Part shown: in pieces, positions 1 through 6,228 of the stretch
Layout of the letters: each line of letters opens with the position of its first letter
Position numbering within the stretch: position 1 is the stretch's first letter
Assembly (NCBI GenBank): GCA_017880715.1
Contig: JADGRT010000183.1
Location: 1-6,499, forward strand
Reading direction: 5' to 3'
DNA: 6,499 nt
From: Verrucomicrobiia bacterium
GTDB taxonomy: Bacteria > Verrucomicrobiota > Verrucomicrobiia > Limisphaerales > UBA1319
Position numbers and translations under genes: made by a program
The notes under the pieces: generated by a model
What the model saw: only the letters and a program-made list of their open reading frames with translations
The model's database searches: none
Told to the model about the DNA's origin: nothing

Positions 1-428
1 ATGCGCTTGCTGGGACGGATGAACCGCTGGACTTTTTCGATGACCTTGTTGGCCGCGGCGCGCAAGCTGTTCACCAGGCCCTTGGGTGTGGGTTCGGAAA
101 CGTGAATGGGCTGGAAGGTCCGGTCTCCGTTCGCATGGGCCGGCGGCTCGTGCGCTTTGACGGGCGCCGGCGCCGCGGATTGGGGCGCCCCCGCCTGCTC
201 GGGAGGCGCGTTAGGGGCCAGTCCGGCCGCGCGATTCTCGGCGCGCCGGATTTCCTCTTCGTGCCGGCCTTGATCGAAGATGGGCTCCTGGACCACCTTG
301 GCCTTGGCCACCTCGCTGCGCGCCTCGGCCGCCGCGCGTTCCTGGCGCGGGTTGCTGGCCGCCAGGCCGCCGGCGGGCCGGAAGCGCATGGTATGGCGTC
401 GTCGATTGGAGAAATTACGTTCGTTCAT
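1..428 (-). CDS. Partial protein, N-terminal 142 residues; possible RNase E/G family N-terminal extension
   Basis: An open frame begins at an ATG (428 to 426) only 3 nt after the rodA stop (TAAGTTATG) and stays open to the left edge, so the 3' part is missing. The visible protein begins MNERNFSNRRRHTMRF and is rich in Ala, Pro, Glu, Arg and Gln, with no membrane segment or signal peptide. It looks largely disordered, except for a basic amphipathic stretch at about residues 117-142 (GLVNSLRAAANKVIEKVQ, then RFIRPSKR). No catalytic domain is visible. Known context: in E. coli the mreBCD cluster is followed by rng (RNase G), and long charged disordered arms are common in RNase E/G proteins. From that I infer that an S1-type RNA-binding domain and RNase E/G core may follow outside the window. 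Ribosome entry is probably coupled to rodA, since no good Shine-Dalgarno precedes the ATG. The gene itself is fairly certain; the RNase assignment is a context guess, and another cytoplasmic or RNA-associated protein is possible. Confidence 0.6.
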   Translation of the reverse strand, partial: MNERNFSNRRRHTMRFRPAGGLAASNPRQERAAAEARSEVAKAKVVQEPIFDQGRHEEEIRRAENRAAGLAPNAPPEQAGAPQSAAPAPVKAHEPPAHANGDRTFQPIHVSEPTPKGLVNSLRAAANKVIEKVQRFIRPSKR

Positions 429-431
429 AAC

Positions 432-1634
432 TTAGTAGGATTTTCGATAGATGTGGACGTTTTGCAAAATGCCGATGGCGATCAGGAAGCAGAGCACCGA
501 CGAGCCGCCGTAACTGAGCAGCGGCAAGGGAATGCCGGTGACGGGCATTAAGCGAATGTTCATGCCGATATTGATAAACACGTGGCTAAAGATCAGGGTA
601 ACCACCCCGACCGCCAGCAGTCTTCCCAGGCGATCGCGGGCCTGGCCGGCCGTTCTGATGCCGCTGAACAGAACGACCCCATAGAGCGCGATGACCGTCA
701 CGCTCCCCATGAATCCTTTCTCCTCGGCAATAACGGAGAAAATGAAGTCATTGTGCGCCACCGACCGCGGCAGATACCCCAGGGTGCTTTGCATCCCCCG
801 CCCCCAGCCTTTCCCGGTCAGCCCGCCGGAACCGACGGAGATGAGCGCCTGCCGCACGTTATACGAACTGGCGTCCCGTAGTCGCTGACGCTCCGCCGCG
901 GTGGCGTTCGGCGGCGCGTAATCGCGGCCGAAATAGACCAGCAGCCGGCGCCGCTGGTAATCTTCCAGTTTAATCTGCCAGCCGGGCGGCGCGAACAAGA
1001 CATCGATCAAGATCAGCGCCACCAGCAGGCCGGCGCCGGCGAGCAGCCGCTGCAGATAAGCCGCCGGCACCCCGGCCACCAACATCATGAGCAGGCCCAC
1101 GGGCAGCAATACCAGCGCGGAGCCGAGGTCCGGCTCTAATAGTACCAGCACGAACGGCAGCACCGTCAATCCCAGCGCCCGCCCAAAAACCGGCCATTGG
1201 CGCAGTTCTTTGCGCGGCCGGCTCAGAAAATGAGCCAGGGCAAAAATAAAGCCCAGTTTGGCGAACTCGGAAGGCTGGAATTGGAGCGGCCCCAGATCGA
1301 TCCAACGCCGCGCGCCCCAACCATGCGTGGTCCCGATGCCTGGAATTAACACCGCCACCAAGCATAAAACCAGAAGTCCATAGGCGACCAGGGACCAGCG
1401 GGACAGGACGCGATAGTCCAGCACGCAGGTCACCCCGGCCAGCCCCAGGCCGGCGCCGCACCAAACAATCTGCTTGAAAAAGAACTGCCCGTACCAGGGC
1501 ACCTGCCGGGCCGTTTCTTCGGCCATTTTAGCGCTGGCAATGAAGATCACGCCCAGCAGCATCAGCCCCAGAACGGCCGCAACCATCAGCCAGTCCACCC
1601 GCCGCTGGCGTTCGTTGAGCGCGGATTCGTACAT
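432..1634 (-). CDS. rodA: Peptidoglycan glycosyltransferase RodA (SEDS family)
   Basis: RodA is the SEDS-family membrane glycosyltransferase that polymerises lipid II into glycan strands during cell elongation, working as a pair with PBP2. The 400-residue product has about ten hydrophobic segments, starting near residue 15. Conserved SEDS motifs are in order: GARRWI (107-112), QPSEFAKL (120-127), EPDLGSA (167-173), YNVRQALISVGSGGLTGKGW (258-277), HNDFIFSVIAEEKG (294-307) and GIPLPLLSYGGSS (367-379). Asp296 in the HNDFIF motif matches the essential Asp of the large extracellular loop in characterised RodA proteins. The same frame extends upstream to an ATG at 1724, but those 30 residues overlap PBP2 and are not RodA-like. 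The ATG at 1634 shares its A with the PBP2 stop (TGATG), gives a normal family length and implies coupled translation. The loop between the DYQRRR motif and YNVRQ is about 12 residues longer than I recall for E. coli RodA. FtsW is the paralogous alternative, but the PBP2/Mre neighbours argue for RodA. Confidence 0.96.
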   Translation of the reverse strand: MYESALNERQRRVDWLMVAAVLGLMLLGVIFIASAKMAEETARQVPWYGQFFFKQIVWCGAGLGLAGVTCVLDYRVLSRWSLVAYGLLVLCLVAVLIPGIGTTHGWGARRWIDLGPLQFQPSEFAKLGFIFALAHFLSRPRKELRQWPVFGRALGLTVLPFVLVLLEPDLGSALVLLPVGLLMMLVAGVPAAYLQRLLAGAGLLVALILIDVLFAPPGWQIKLEDYQRRRLLVYFGRDYAPPNATAAERQRLRDASSYNVRQALISVGSGGLTGKGWGRGMQSTLGYLPRSVAHNDFIFSVIAEEKGFMGSVTVIALYGVVLFSGIRTAGQARDRLGRLLAVGVVTLIFSHVFINIGMNIRLMPVTGIPLPLLSYGGSSVLCFLIAIGILQNVHIYRKSY

Positions 1635-3562
1635 CAGTTTTGAACCAAGTGGCCGGCCTTTCCCGGCTCGGCCGACTCCAGCTTCTGGATGGCCTGGTAA
1701 ATTTTTTGCGCCACCGGCGCGCACGTGACGCCGCCGCCGCCGCCGCCCTTGACCAGGACGACCACCACGTAGCGGGGGCTTTCATACGGCGCAAACGAGA
1801 CGAACCAGGTATCCTTGCTCACCAACCGCCCGCCCTGCTTGTTCTCGGCGGTGCCGGTTTTGCCGCAAACCCGGAAACCGGCGACAAAGGCGCGGTAGCC
1901 GGTGCCCTCCTGCCGGTCTTCCACGTCGGCCAACATCGCCGCCCGCACCAATTCCAAATGCTGCTGCGCCACCCCGAGGTTGCCGCGCAACCGTCCCGCC
2001 GGAAACGAGCGCACCACCGTGGGCGAAAGGGGATCCGGCGTCTCAATCTGAACCGCCAGCCTTGGCCAGTACATTTTGCCGCCATTAGCCACCGCCGCCG
2101 TCATCAAGGCCACCTGCAACGGCGTCAGGGCCACATCCCCCTGACCGATGCTGAGGCGTGCCGTATCGCTCACGCGCCAAGGATTGCCCTGCTCTCTGCG
2201 TTGATTCATCATGGCCTCGGTGGGAAAGATTCCGGAGATTTCCTGGAAATTGGGAACCTCGGTCCGTTCGCCGAGAAAGAACCGGTGTCCCATCTCCAGC
2301 AGGCGGGCCTTGCCCATGTTGGTTCCCTGGTGGATGAAATAGGTGTTGCAGGACTTGATGAAGGCGCGCCGGAAATCATAGTCGCCCGGTGGCGCTGTGT
2401 CGCGGCTGAATTGGGAAAAGCCCGGGCTGTGGAAAACCTCGTGAGGATCCAGCAGATTAGCCTCGAGGCCGGCCAGCGCGGTGACGATCTTGAACGTGGA
2501 CCCGGGCATCGCGAAGCCATAGGTGGCGAGGTTGACGGTGGGATTCAGGTTGGTGTCGTTAAGCGTCCGCCATTCCTCGACGCTCACCCGCGGGATGAAC
2601 ACGTTCGGATCATAGGAGGGCGATGACGCCAACGCCAGCAGGTCGCCGTTGCGCGGGTTCAGCACCACGACGGCGGCGCGCGCGTTGTTGCCCAAGGATG
2701 CGCGCATGGCATCCTCGGAGGCCTTTTGAATCCGGGCGTCGATCGTCAGGATCAGGTTCAATCCGGGTTCGGCGGGCGAAAAAAAGTGTTCGGCCTGACG
2801 GTAGCCCAGATTATTAACCAGCACATATTTCGCGCCGGCTTTCCCGCGCAGTTCCTGATCGAAGGCCGCCTCCACGCCCACCACCCCCTTAAAATCGAGG
2901 AGGCGGTAGTTAAAAAAGGTGTCGTCATCGCTGTTGGAGGTTTCATCCCGCCGCAGGTAGCCCAGCAAAGGACCGGCGGTCGTGCGCTGGGGGTAGTAGC
3001 GCAGGGGTTGGATTTCCAAATCGACACCGGGCGGCCGGCCGGGTTGCTCCAAAAAGCGGGCGATGTTGGTGGCATCGAGATTATCCAAAATCGTCATCGG
3101 CAGCGCGCGGCTTTGGTCGTAATGCCGCTGAAACCGCTCCGGATCCAACCGCAGCGGCTGGCCCAACAGCGCGCCCACCTGGTTCACCAAGTTGCTGGCC
3201 ACGGTGTAGCGGGTTTGCTGTCCGAGCCGTTCCTTCGCGGCGCGGCTGAGCCGGCGCCCCGGCCGTTGCCGCTCATACTCCTGTTGAAACAGCTTGCTCA
3301 GTTCATCAAGGTATAAATTAAGATTGTAACTGGGCCGGGATTCGGCCAGCAGCCGGTGGTCGCGATCCAGAATCTGACCGCGAATGGCCGGGACGCGCAC
3401 GGTGCGGAAGGACTGGTTTTTTTGGCTCTCCACGTAATGCCTGGAAGAAAACACCTGGAGATACCCAAGGCCGGCCAGCAGCAGGCCCAATCCGGCCAGG
3501 ACCAGCAGGGCCAGCGTGCGCAACGACGGATCGCTTCTCTTCAGTTGGTCGAAAATCAGCAT
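1634..3562 (-). CDS. mrdA: Penicillin-binding protein 2 (elongation transpeptidase, class B PBP)
   Basis: This is the class B PBP that crosslinks glycan strands made by RodA in the elongation complex. It is anchored in the inner membrane with its catalytic domain outside the cytoplasm. The 642-residue protein has one N-terminal membrane segment (about 15-37) followed by the PBP dimerisation/pedestal region with RGQILDRDHRLLAES (61-75). The transpeptidase domain covers about 260-625. Active-site motifs are complete: STFK (Ser355 nucleophile, Lys358), SCN (404-406) and KTG (568-570, within CGKTGTAE). The length is typical for PBP2. The same frame is open upstream to 4057, but that stretch lies antiphase over mreD and does not resemble a protein. 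The ATG at 3562 comes 2 nt after the mreD stop (TGAGCATG) and directly precedes the membrane anchor. No Shine-Dalgarno is evident, so coupling to mreD is likely. A run of six glycines (606-611) follows the KTG domain strand, and cysteines 405, 566 and 614 sit in or near the catalytic site. FtsI/PBP3 is less likely given the rodA and mre neighbours. Confidence 0.96.
   Translation of the reverse strand: MLIFDQLKRSDPSLRTLALLVLAGLGLLLAGLGYLQVFSSRHYVESQKNQSFRTVRVPAIRGQILDRDHRLLAESRPSYNLNLYLDELSKLFQQEYERQRPGRRLSRAAKERLGQQTRYTVASNLVNQVGALLGQPLRLDPERFQRHYDQSRALPMTILDNLDATNIARFLEQPGRPPGVDLEIQPLRYYPQRTTAGPLLGYLRRDETSNSDDDTFFNYRLLDFKGVVGVEAAFDQELRGKAGAKYVLVNNLGYRQAEHFFSPAEPGLNLILTIDARIQKASEDAMRASLGNNARAAVVVLNPRNGDLLALASSPSYDPNVFIPRVSVEEWRTLNDTNLNPTVNLATYGFAMPGSTFKIVTALAGLEANLLDPHEVFHSPGFSQFSRDTAPPGDYDFRRAFIKSCNTYFIHQGTNMGKARLLEMGHRFFLGERTEVPNFQEISGIFPTEAMMNQRREQGNPWRVSDTARLSIGQGDVALTPLQVALMTAAVANGGKMYWPRLAVQIETPDPLSPTVVRSFPAGRLRGNLGVAQQHLELVRAAMLADVEDRQEGTGYRAFVAGFRVCGKTGTAENKQGGRLVSKDTWFVSFAPYESPRYVVVVLVKGGGGGGVTCAPVAQKIYQAIQKLESAEPGKAGHLVQN
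1730..1747 (-). repeat. Six-copy GGC trinucleotide repeat coding Gly606-Gly611 of PBP2
   Basis: Six perfect GCC triplets on the plus strand read as six consecutive GGC glycine codons in mrdA. The tract lies just after the strand VVVVLVKG, beyond the KTG motif. PBPs often have a glycine-rich turn here, but an uninterrupted run of identical codons could slip during replication in whole-codon steps without breaking the frame. Confidence 0.9.
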
Positions 3563-3564
3563 GC

Positions 3565-4116
3565 TCAGTGGCGTCCGCGTTTCAACTCCCGGTCGGGCCG
3601 GAAGCTCGACTCGCGGATCTGGGGATAACTGAAAGTCCGGCTCAGAAAACGGCAGGTCCAGAAGACCGCCGGGGCCGCCAAGGCACCGCTCAGAGCCATG
3701 ACTCCCACCTGCCAAAGGGTGAACCAGCCGACCAGGGGTTCGTAACCCAGACTCAGCAGAAACAACAGCGTGATTCCCGGCGCGCTGGCGCTGGCCGCGC
3801 CGCCCAGCATCATTTGCACCCGAAGGTCGTCCTGAACGATCAGGTCGCGGTAGCGCCGGACCACCCCTCCCAGCAGGATCAACGCCGGCAGGCTGCCGCC
3901 CAGGGGATTGGCCGAAAGGCTGTCGAACCACAGCGCGCCCAGGGCCGTGACGAGCGCCAGCGTCACCGTCTCGCCGGTCAGGCCGGCATAGACGACCAGG
4001 CACGGCAGCAGATCCACCTGGACGCCGAGCCACTGGCGCGGGGTTTCCCAGGCGCATTCGACAAAGACGGCGAGAAACGCTCCCAGGATCAGCAGGACGG
4101 TATTCAACCAGTTCAT
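3565..4116 (-). CDS. mreD: Rod shape-determining protein MreD
   Basis: MreD is the small integral membrane partner of MreC and the Rod complex; its exact biochemical role is not settled. The 183-residue product is mostly hydrophobic, with about five membrane segments (roughly 5-22, 36-64, 76-87, 103-124 and 131-156) and a basic cytoplasmic-type tail (RESSFRPDRELKRGRH). The stretch WFDSLSANPLGGSLPALILL (63-82) fits the conserved D...plG region of MreD, and VDLLPCLVVYAGL (34-46) fits its second segment. The chosen ATG at 4116 overlaps the mreC stop in an ATGA junction; an upstream in-frame ATG at 4134 would only add MGALAA inside mreC. Sequence identity in MreD is always weak, so the call rests on the hydrophobic pattern, the size and the position between mreC and mrdA. 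Confidence 0.92.
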   Translation of the reverse strand: MNWLNTVLLILGAFLAVFVECAWETPRQWLGVQVDLLPCLVVYAGLTGETVTLALVTALGALWFDSLSANPLGGSLPALILLGGVVRRYRDLIVQDDLRVQMMLGGAASASAPGITLLFLLSLGYEPLVGWFTLWQVGVMALSGALAAPAVFWTCRFLSRTFSYPQIRESSFRPDRELKRGRH

Positions 4117-4922
4117 GGCAGCAAGAGCACCCACACTTCCTCGAGATGGTTAAGGTTGGCGGCCAGTTTCACGCGGGCCTCCGTGGACAAACCATATTCA
4201 GCGGGCCGGCTATCCACCACCTCGCCGATGACGATGCCCCGGGGGAACAGGCCGCCCAAACCACTGGTGACCACTTTTTGTCCGGGTTTGAGCGCGCTGT
4301 TGCGCGACAAGTGCGTCAGGTTCAGGATGCGCGGATCCAGGGAGTCGCCCGGCGCCAGCATGCCGTGGTCCCGCAGGTTGCCGTCTTGAATCAGCGACGC
4401 CACCAAACAGCCCGGATCGCCGACCAACAGAACCTGGGATTGCCCGAGCCCCACCACGCCCAGCCGCCCGACCAATCCTTCATTGACCATCACGGGAAGG
4501 TTGGGCCGCAGTCCATCACGGCTGCCGGCATCGATCAGAACGGACCGCCACCAGTTGGCGGGATCGCGTCCAATCACCCGGACCAGCTTTAATTTCCAGA
4601 GGGTTTGTTTTTGGATGCCCAGGTATTGGCGGAGGCGGTCGTTTTCTTGGAGGAGTTCGTCGGCCTGCTGCCCGCGGAAACGCAGACTTTGGTTTTCCCG
4701 CTGCAACTGCTCGATCTGGGTGAGCAACACTCGGCGGGGGATCACGGCATCGGCGGCTTGTCCACCCGCCAGGCGGAGCGAACTGGTCAATCCGAACAGG
4801 GGCAGGAAAAAGCCGCCCATGGCGAGTTTGAGTTGCGCCGCTTTGCGGCTTGGCAGACTCACCAGCACCAGGACCAGCAGAATCAGGATGGTTAAGGCGA
4901 TTAAGCGCGGCCTTTTAAGCAT
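4113..4922 (-). CDS. mreC: Rod shape-determining protein MreC
   Basis: MreC is a bitopic membrane protein that links MreB filaments to the periplasmic part of the elongation machine and activates PBP2-RodA. The 269-residue product has a short basic N-terminus (MLKRPR) and one membrane segment at about 7-24. A coiled-coil-like helix follows at about 62-100 (QIEQLQRENQSLRFRGQQ and ELLQENDRLRQYLG). The paired beta domains of MreC cover about 110-269, with RDPANWWRSVLIDAGSRDGL (119-138), NLPVMVNEGLVGRLGVVG (141-158) and the C-terminal GLFPRGIVIGEV (224-235). All regions are in normal order and length. The start at 4922 is supported by a GGTGA ribosome site 4 nt upstream and by the position of the anchor. 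The gene follows mreB after 43 nt, the only sizeable gap in the operon, and overlaps mreD by 4 nt. Confidence 0.96.
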   Translation of the reverse strand: MLKRPRLIALTILILLVLVLVSLPSRKAAQLKLAMGGFFLPLFGLTSSLRLAGGQAADAVIPRRVLLTQIEQLQRENQSLRFRGQQADELLQENDRLRQYLGIQKQTLWKLKLVRVIGRDPANWWRSVLIDAGSRDGLRPNLPVMVNEGLVGRLGVVGLGQSQVLLVGDPGCLVASLIQDGNLRDHGMLAPGDSLDPRILNLTHLSRNSALKPGQKVVTSGLGGLFPRGIVIGEVVDSRPAEYGLSTEARVKLAANLNHLEEVWVLLLP

Positions 4923-4926
4923 TCAG

Positions 4927-4949
4927 TCACCCCAGCGGGAGTTGCGGGG
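4927..4949 (-). promoter_or_regulatory. mreC ribosome binding site within a possible hairpin
   Basis: On the minus strand GGGGTGA (4933 to 4927) lies 4 nt before the mreC ATG and is the clearest Shine-Dalgarno in the operon. The GGGG is also the 3' arm of a possible hairpin: CCCCGC (4949 to 4944), a 7-nt loop, then GCTGGGG (4936 to 4930) with one unpaired T. Six G-C pairs could partly hide the ribosome site and lower MreC and MreD synthesis relative to MreB. The sequence is visible; regulation by it is inference. Confidence 0.45.
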
Positions 4950-4965
4950 CGAACGCAATGGAAGG

Positions 4966-5994
4966 TCAACTCTTCGAGGAGAAAGCAACACGTTTAAGAA
5001 ATTGGAGTTCCTGCAACACCCGGCCCGTGCCTTCGGCCACCGCGCTCAAAGGATCTTCGGCGATATGCACCGGCAAACCGGTTTCTTCAGCCACCAGTTT
5101 GTCGATGCCTCGCAGCAGAGCGCCGCCGCCGGCTAACACAATCCCGCGGTCCACCAGATCGGCGGCCAGTTCGGGGGGGCAACGTTCCAGAGTGATGCGG
5201 ACGGATTCCAAAATACTGGAAAGCGGTTCTTTCAAGGCCTCGCGAATTTCTTCTGAGCGAACCGTAAGGGTCTTGGGCAGCCCGGCGCTCAAATCGCGGC
5301 CTTTCACTTCCATGGTCAACTCTTGTTCCAGCGGATACGCGGAACCAATGCGAATCTTGATCTCCTCCGCTGTGCGTTCACCAATCATCAGGTTGTAGGC
5401 GCGTTTCATGTGGGCGACGATCGTTTCATCGAATTCGTCGCCACCCACCCGCAAACTCCGGCTGAAGACAATGCCAGCCAGGGAAATAATGGCAATTTCA
5501 CACGTTCCACCGCCAATATCGACAATCATGTTACCGGCCGGTTCGTGCACCGGCAGCCCCACTCCGATCGCCGAAGCCATCGGTTGTTCAATCAAATAGA
5601 CCTCGCGGGCTCCGGCATGAGTAGCTGAGTCCTTAACCGCCCGTTTCTCCACTTCGGTAATGCCGGAAGGGACCGCCACCACAACCCGGGGAGCAATAAG
5701 TTTGCCGCGATGCACCTTTTGAATGAAATAACGCAGCATCGACTCCGTCACCTCGAAATCGGCAATCACGCCGTCTTTCATCGGGCGGATGGCCACGATA
5801 TTCCCCGGAGTGCGCCCGAGCATCCGCTTGGCCTCCTCGCCTACCGCCAGAACATTGGTGGTTCCGGCTTGAATGGCGACAACCGAAGGCTCACGCAGAA
5901 CGATGCCCTGATCGCGCACGTAAACGAGACAATTGGCGGTCCCGAGGTCAATTCCAATATCGTTGGAAAACAGGCCTTTAAGTTTTGCGAACAT
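4966..5994 (-). CDS. mreB: Rod shape-determining protein MreB (bacterial actin)
   Basis: MreB is the actin-family ATPase that forms short membrane-bound filaments orienting lateral wall synthesis. The 342-residue product has the usual length. It starts MFAKLKGLFSNDIGIDLGTA, where residues 1-9 form the amphipathic membrane-binding helix typical of Gram-negative MreB. The phosphate-1 loop is DLGTAN (16-21), phosphate-2 is DIGGGT (159-164), and the adenosine motif is LAGGGALL (287-294). Glu136 in LIEQPMASAIG matches the catalytic Glu that is usually followed by a second Glu, here Gln137. Cys22 and Cys165 stand directly after the two phosphate loops, where E. coli and B. subtilis MreB have Thr. 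The ATG at 5994 is preceded by AGG at 8 nt, a weak ribosome site. It is the first gene of the operon, divergent from the pilin-like gene; DnaK or FtsA are excluded by length and motifs. Confidence 0.98.
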   Translation of the reverse strand: MFAKLKGLFSNDIGIDLGTANCLVYVRDQGIVLREPSVVAIQAGTTNVLAVGEEAKRMLGRTPGNIVAIRPMKDGVIADFEVTESMLRYFIQKVHRGKLIAPRVVVAVPSGITEVEKRAVKDSATHAGAREVYLIEQPMASAIGVGLPVHEPAGNMIVDIGGGTCEIAIISLAGIVFSRSLRVGGDEFDETIVAHMKRAYNLMIGERTAEEIKIRIGSAYPLEQELTMEVKGRDLSAGLPKTLTVRSEEIREALKEPLSSILESVRITLERCPPELAADLVDRGIVLAGGGALLRGIDKLVAEETGLPVHIAEDPLSAVAEGTGRVLQELQFLKRVAFSSKS

Positions 5995-6017
5995 GAACTT
6001 TGCCTACAAACGCCGCT

Positions 6018-6047
6018 AACCTAAGGGTTTGCCCGCTTACCGGTCAA
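6018..6047 (-). promoter_or_regulatory. Candidate promoter for the mre operon
   Basis: Reading the minus strand, TTGACC (6047 to 6042) matches a sigma70 -35 box at five of six bases. It is followed after 17-18 nt by TTAGGTTAG (starting at 6024), a poor -10 box. It lies about 25-50 nt upstream of the mreB start. The -35 is convincing and the -10 is not, so this is only a candidate. No other transcription start for the operon is more evident in the 234-nt intergenic region, and a further promoter outside my pattern search is possible. Confidence 0.3.
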
Positions 6048-6145
6048 GTTTATTTCCACGTCAGCGTGAGCACGGAGCACCCAAACGCCCACTTCTCAAA
6101 ACGGCTGAATGGGGTTATCTTGAACAAAAGCCGAGCACAAACTGT

Positions 6146-6178
6146 CCCCGAGGCTTTCTGGGATTGACGCCTCCGGGG
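6146..6178. other. Inverted repeat overlapping the pilin-like gene promoter region
   Basis: CCCCGAGGC (6146-6154) and GCCTCCGGGG (6169-6178) can pair over 9 bp with one bulged C, leaving a 14-nt loop. A run of seven T follows at 6188-6194. The 9-nt gap between stem and T-run, and the lack of an upstream plus-strand gene, make a standard terminator unlikely. The right arm overlaps the candidate -35 box, so an operator or leader structure is an alternative. The pairing is visible; the function is unknown. Confidence 0.4.
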
Positions 6179-6191
6179 AAAAGATTATTTT
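6164..6191 (+). promoter_or_regulatory. Candidate sigma70-type promoter of the pilin-like gene
   Basis: TTGACG (6164-6169, five of six bases) and TATTTT (6186-6191, four of six) are 16 nt apart. Transcription would begin near 6198 and give a leader of about 30 nt before the ATG at 6229. The boxes fit a housekeeping promoter, but AT-rich DNA here makes a chance match to the -10 box easy. Confidence 0.4.
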
Positions 6192-6228
6192 TTTGTTCAG
6201 CCTCAATAAAGCCGGAATGTGCAATTGT

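Larger units (their letters stand above)
5995..6228. other. Divergent intergenic region between mreB and the pilin-like gene
   Basis: This 234-nt stretch carries the leaders of two divergent genes. Besides the candidate promoters and inverted repeat listed separately, it becomes AT-rich at about 6179-6210. Short open frames crossing it (for example 6029 to 6232 plus) show no protein-like features. I see no tRNA, small RNA or riboswitch pattern here. Confidence 0.7.

Noticed and set aside
102..551. 149-codon plus-strand open frame at the left end
   Set aside because: It runs antisense across the rodA end and the next gene, and its Arg/Gly-rich translation is not protein-like.
1635..1724. 30-residue upstream extension of the RodA frame
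   Set aside because: It overlaps the PBP2 C-terminus; the TGATG junction start at 1634 gives the normal RodA length.
1640..2626. 328-codon plus-strand open frame opposite mrdA
   Set aside because: It lies wholly antisense to a well-supported gene, is rich in His/Arg/Gly with no domain, and is expected from third-position GC bias.
3563..4057. 165-residue upstream extension of the PBP2 frame
   Set aside because: It overlaps mreD in another frame, is Gly/Arg/Pro-rich with no protein-like pattern, and the membrane anchor begins exactly at the ATG at 3562.
3568..4389. 273-codon plus-strand open frame opposite mreD and mreC
   Set aside because: It is an antisense shadow spanning two real genes, with Gln/Arg-rich low-complexity translation.
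6146..6194. Standard intrinsic terminator on the plus strand
   Set aside because: The T-run begins 9 nt after the stem, not immediately, and no plus-strand gene lies upstream to terminate.
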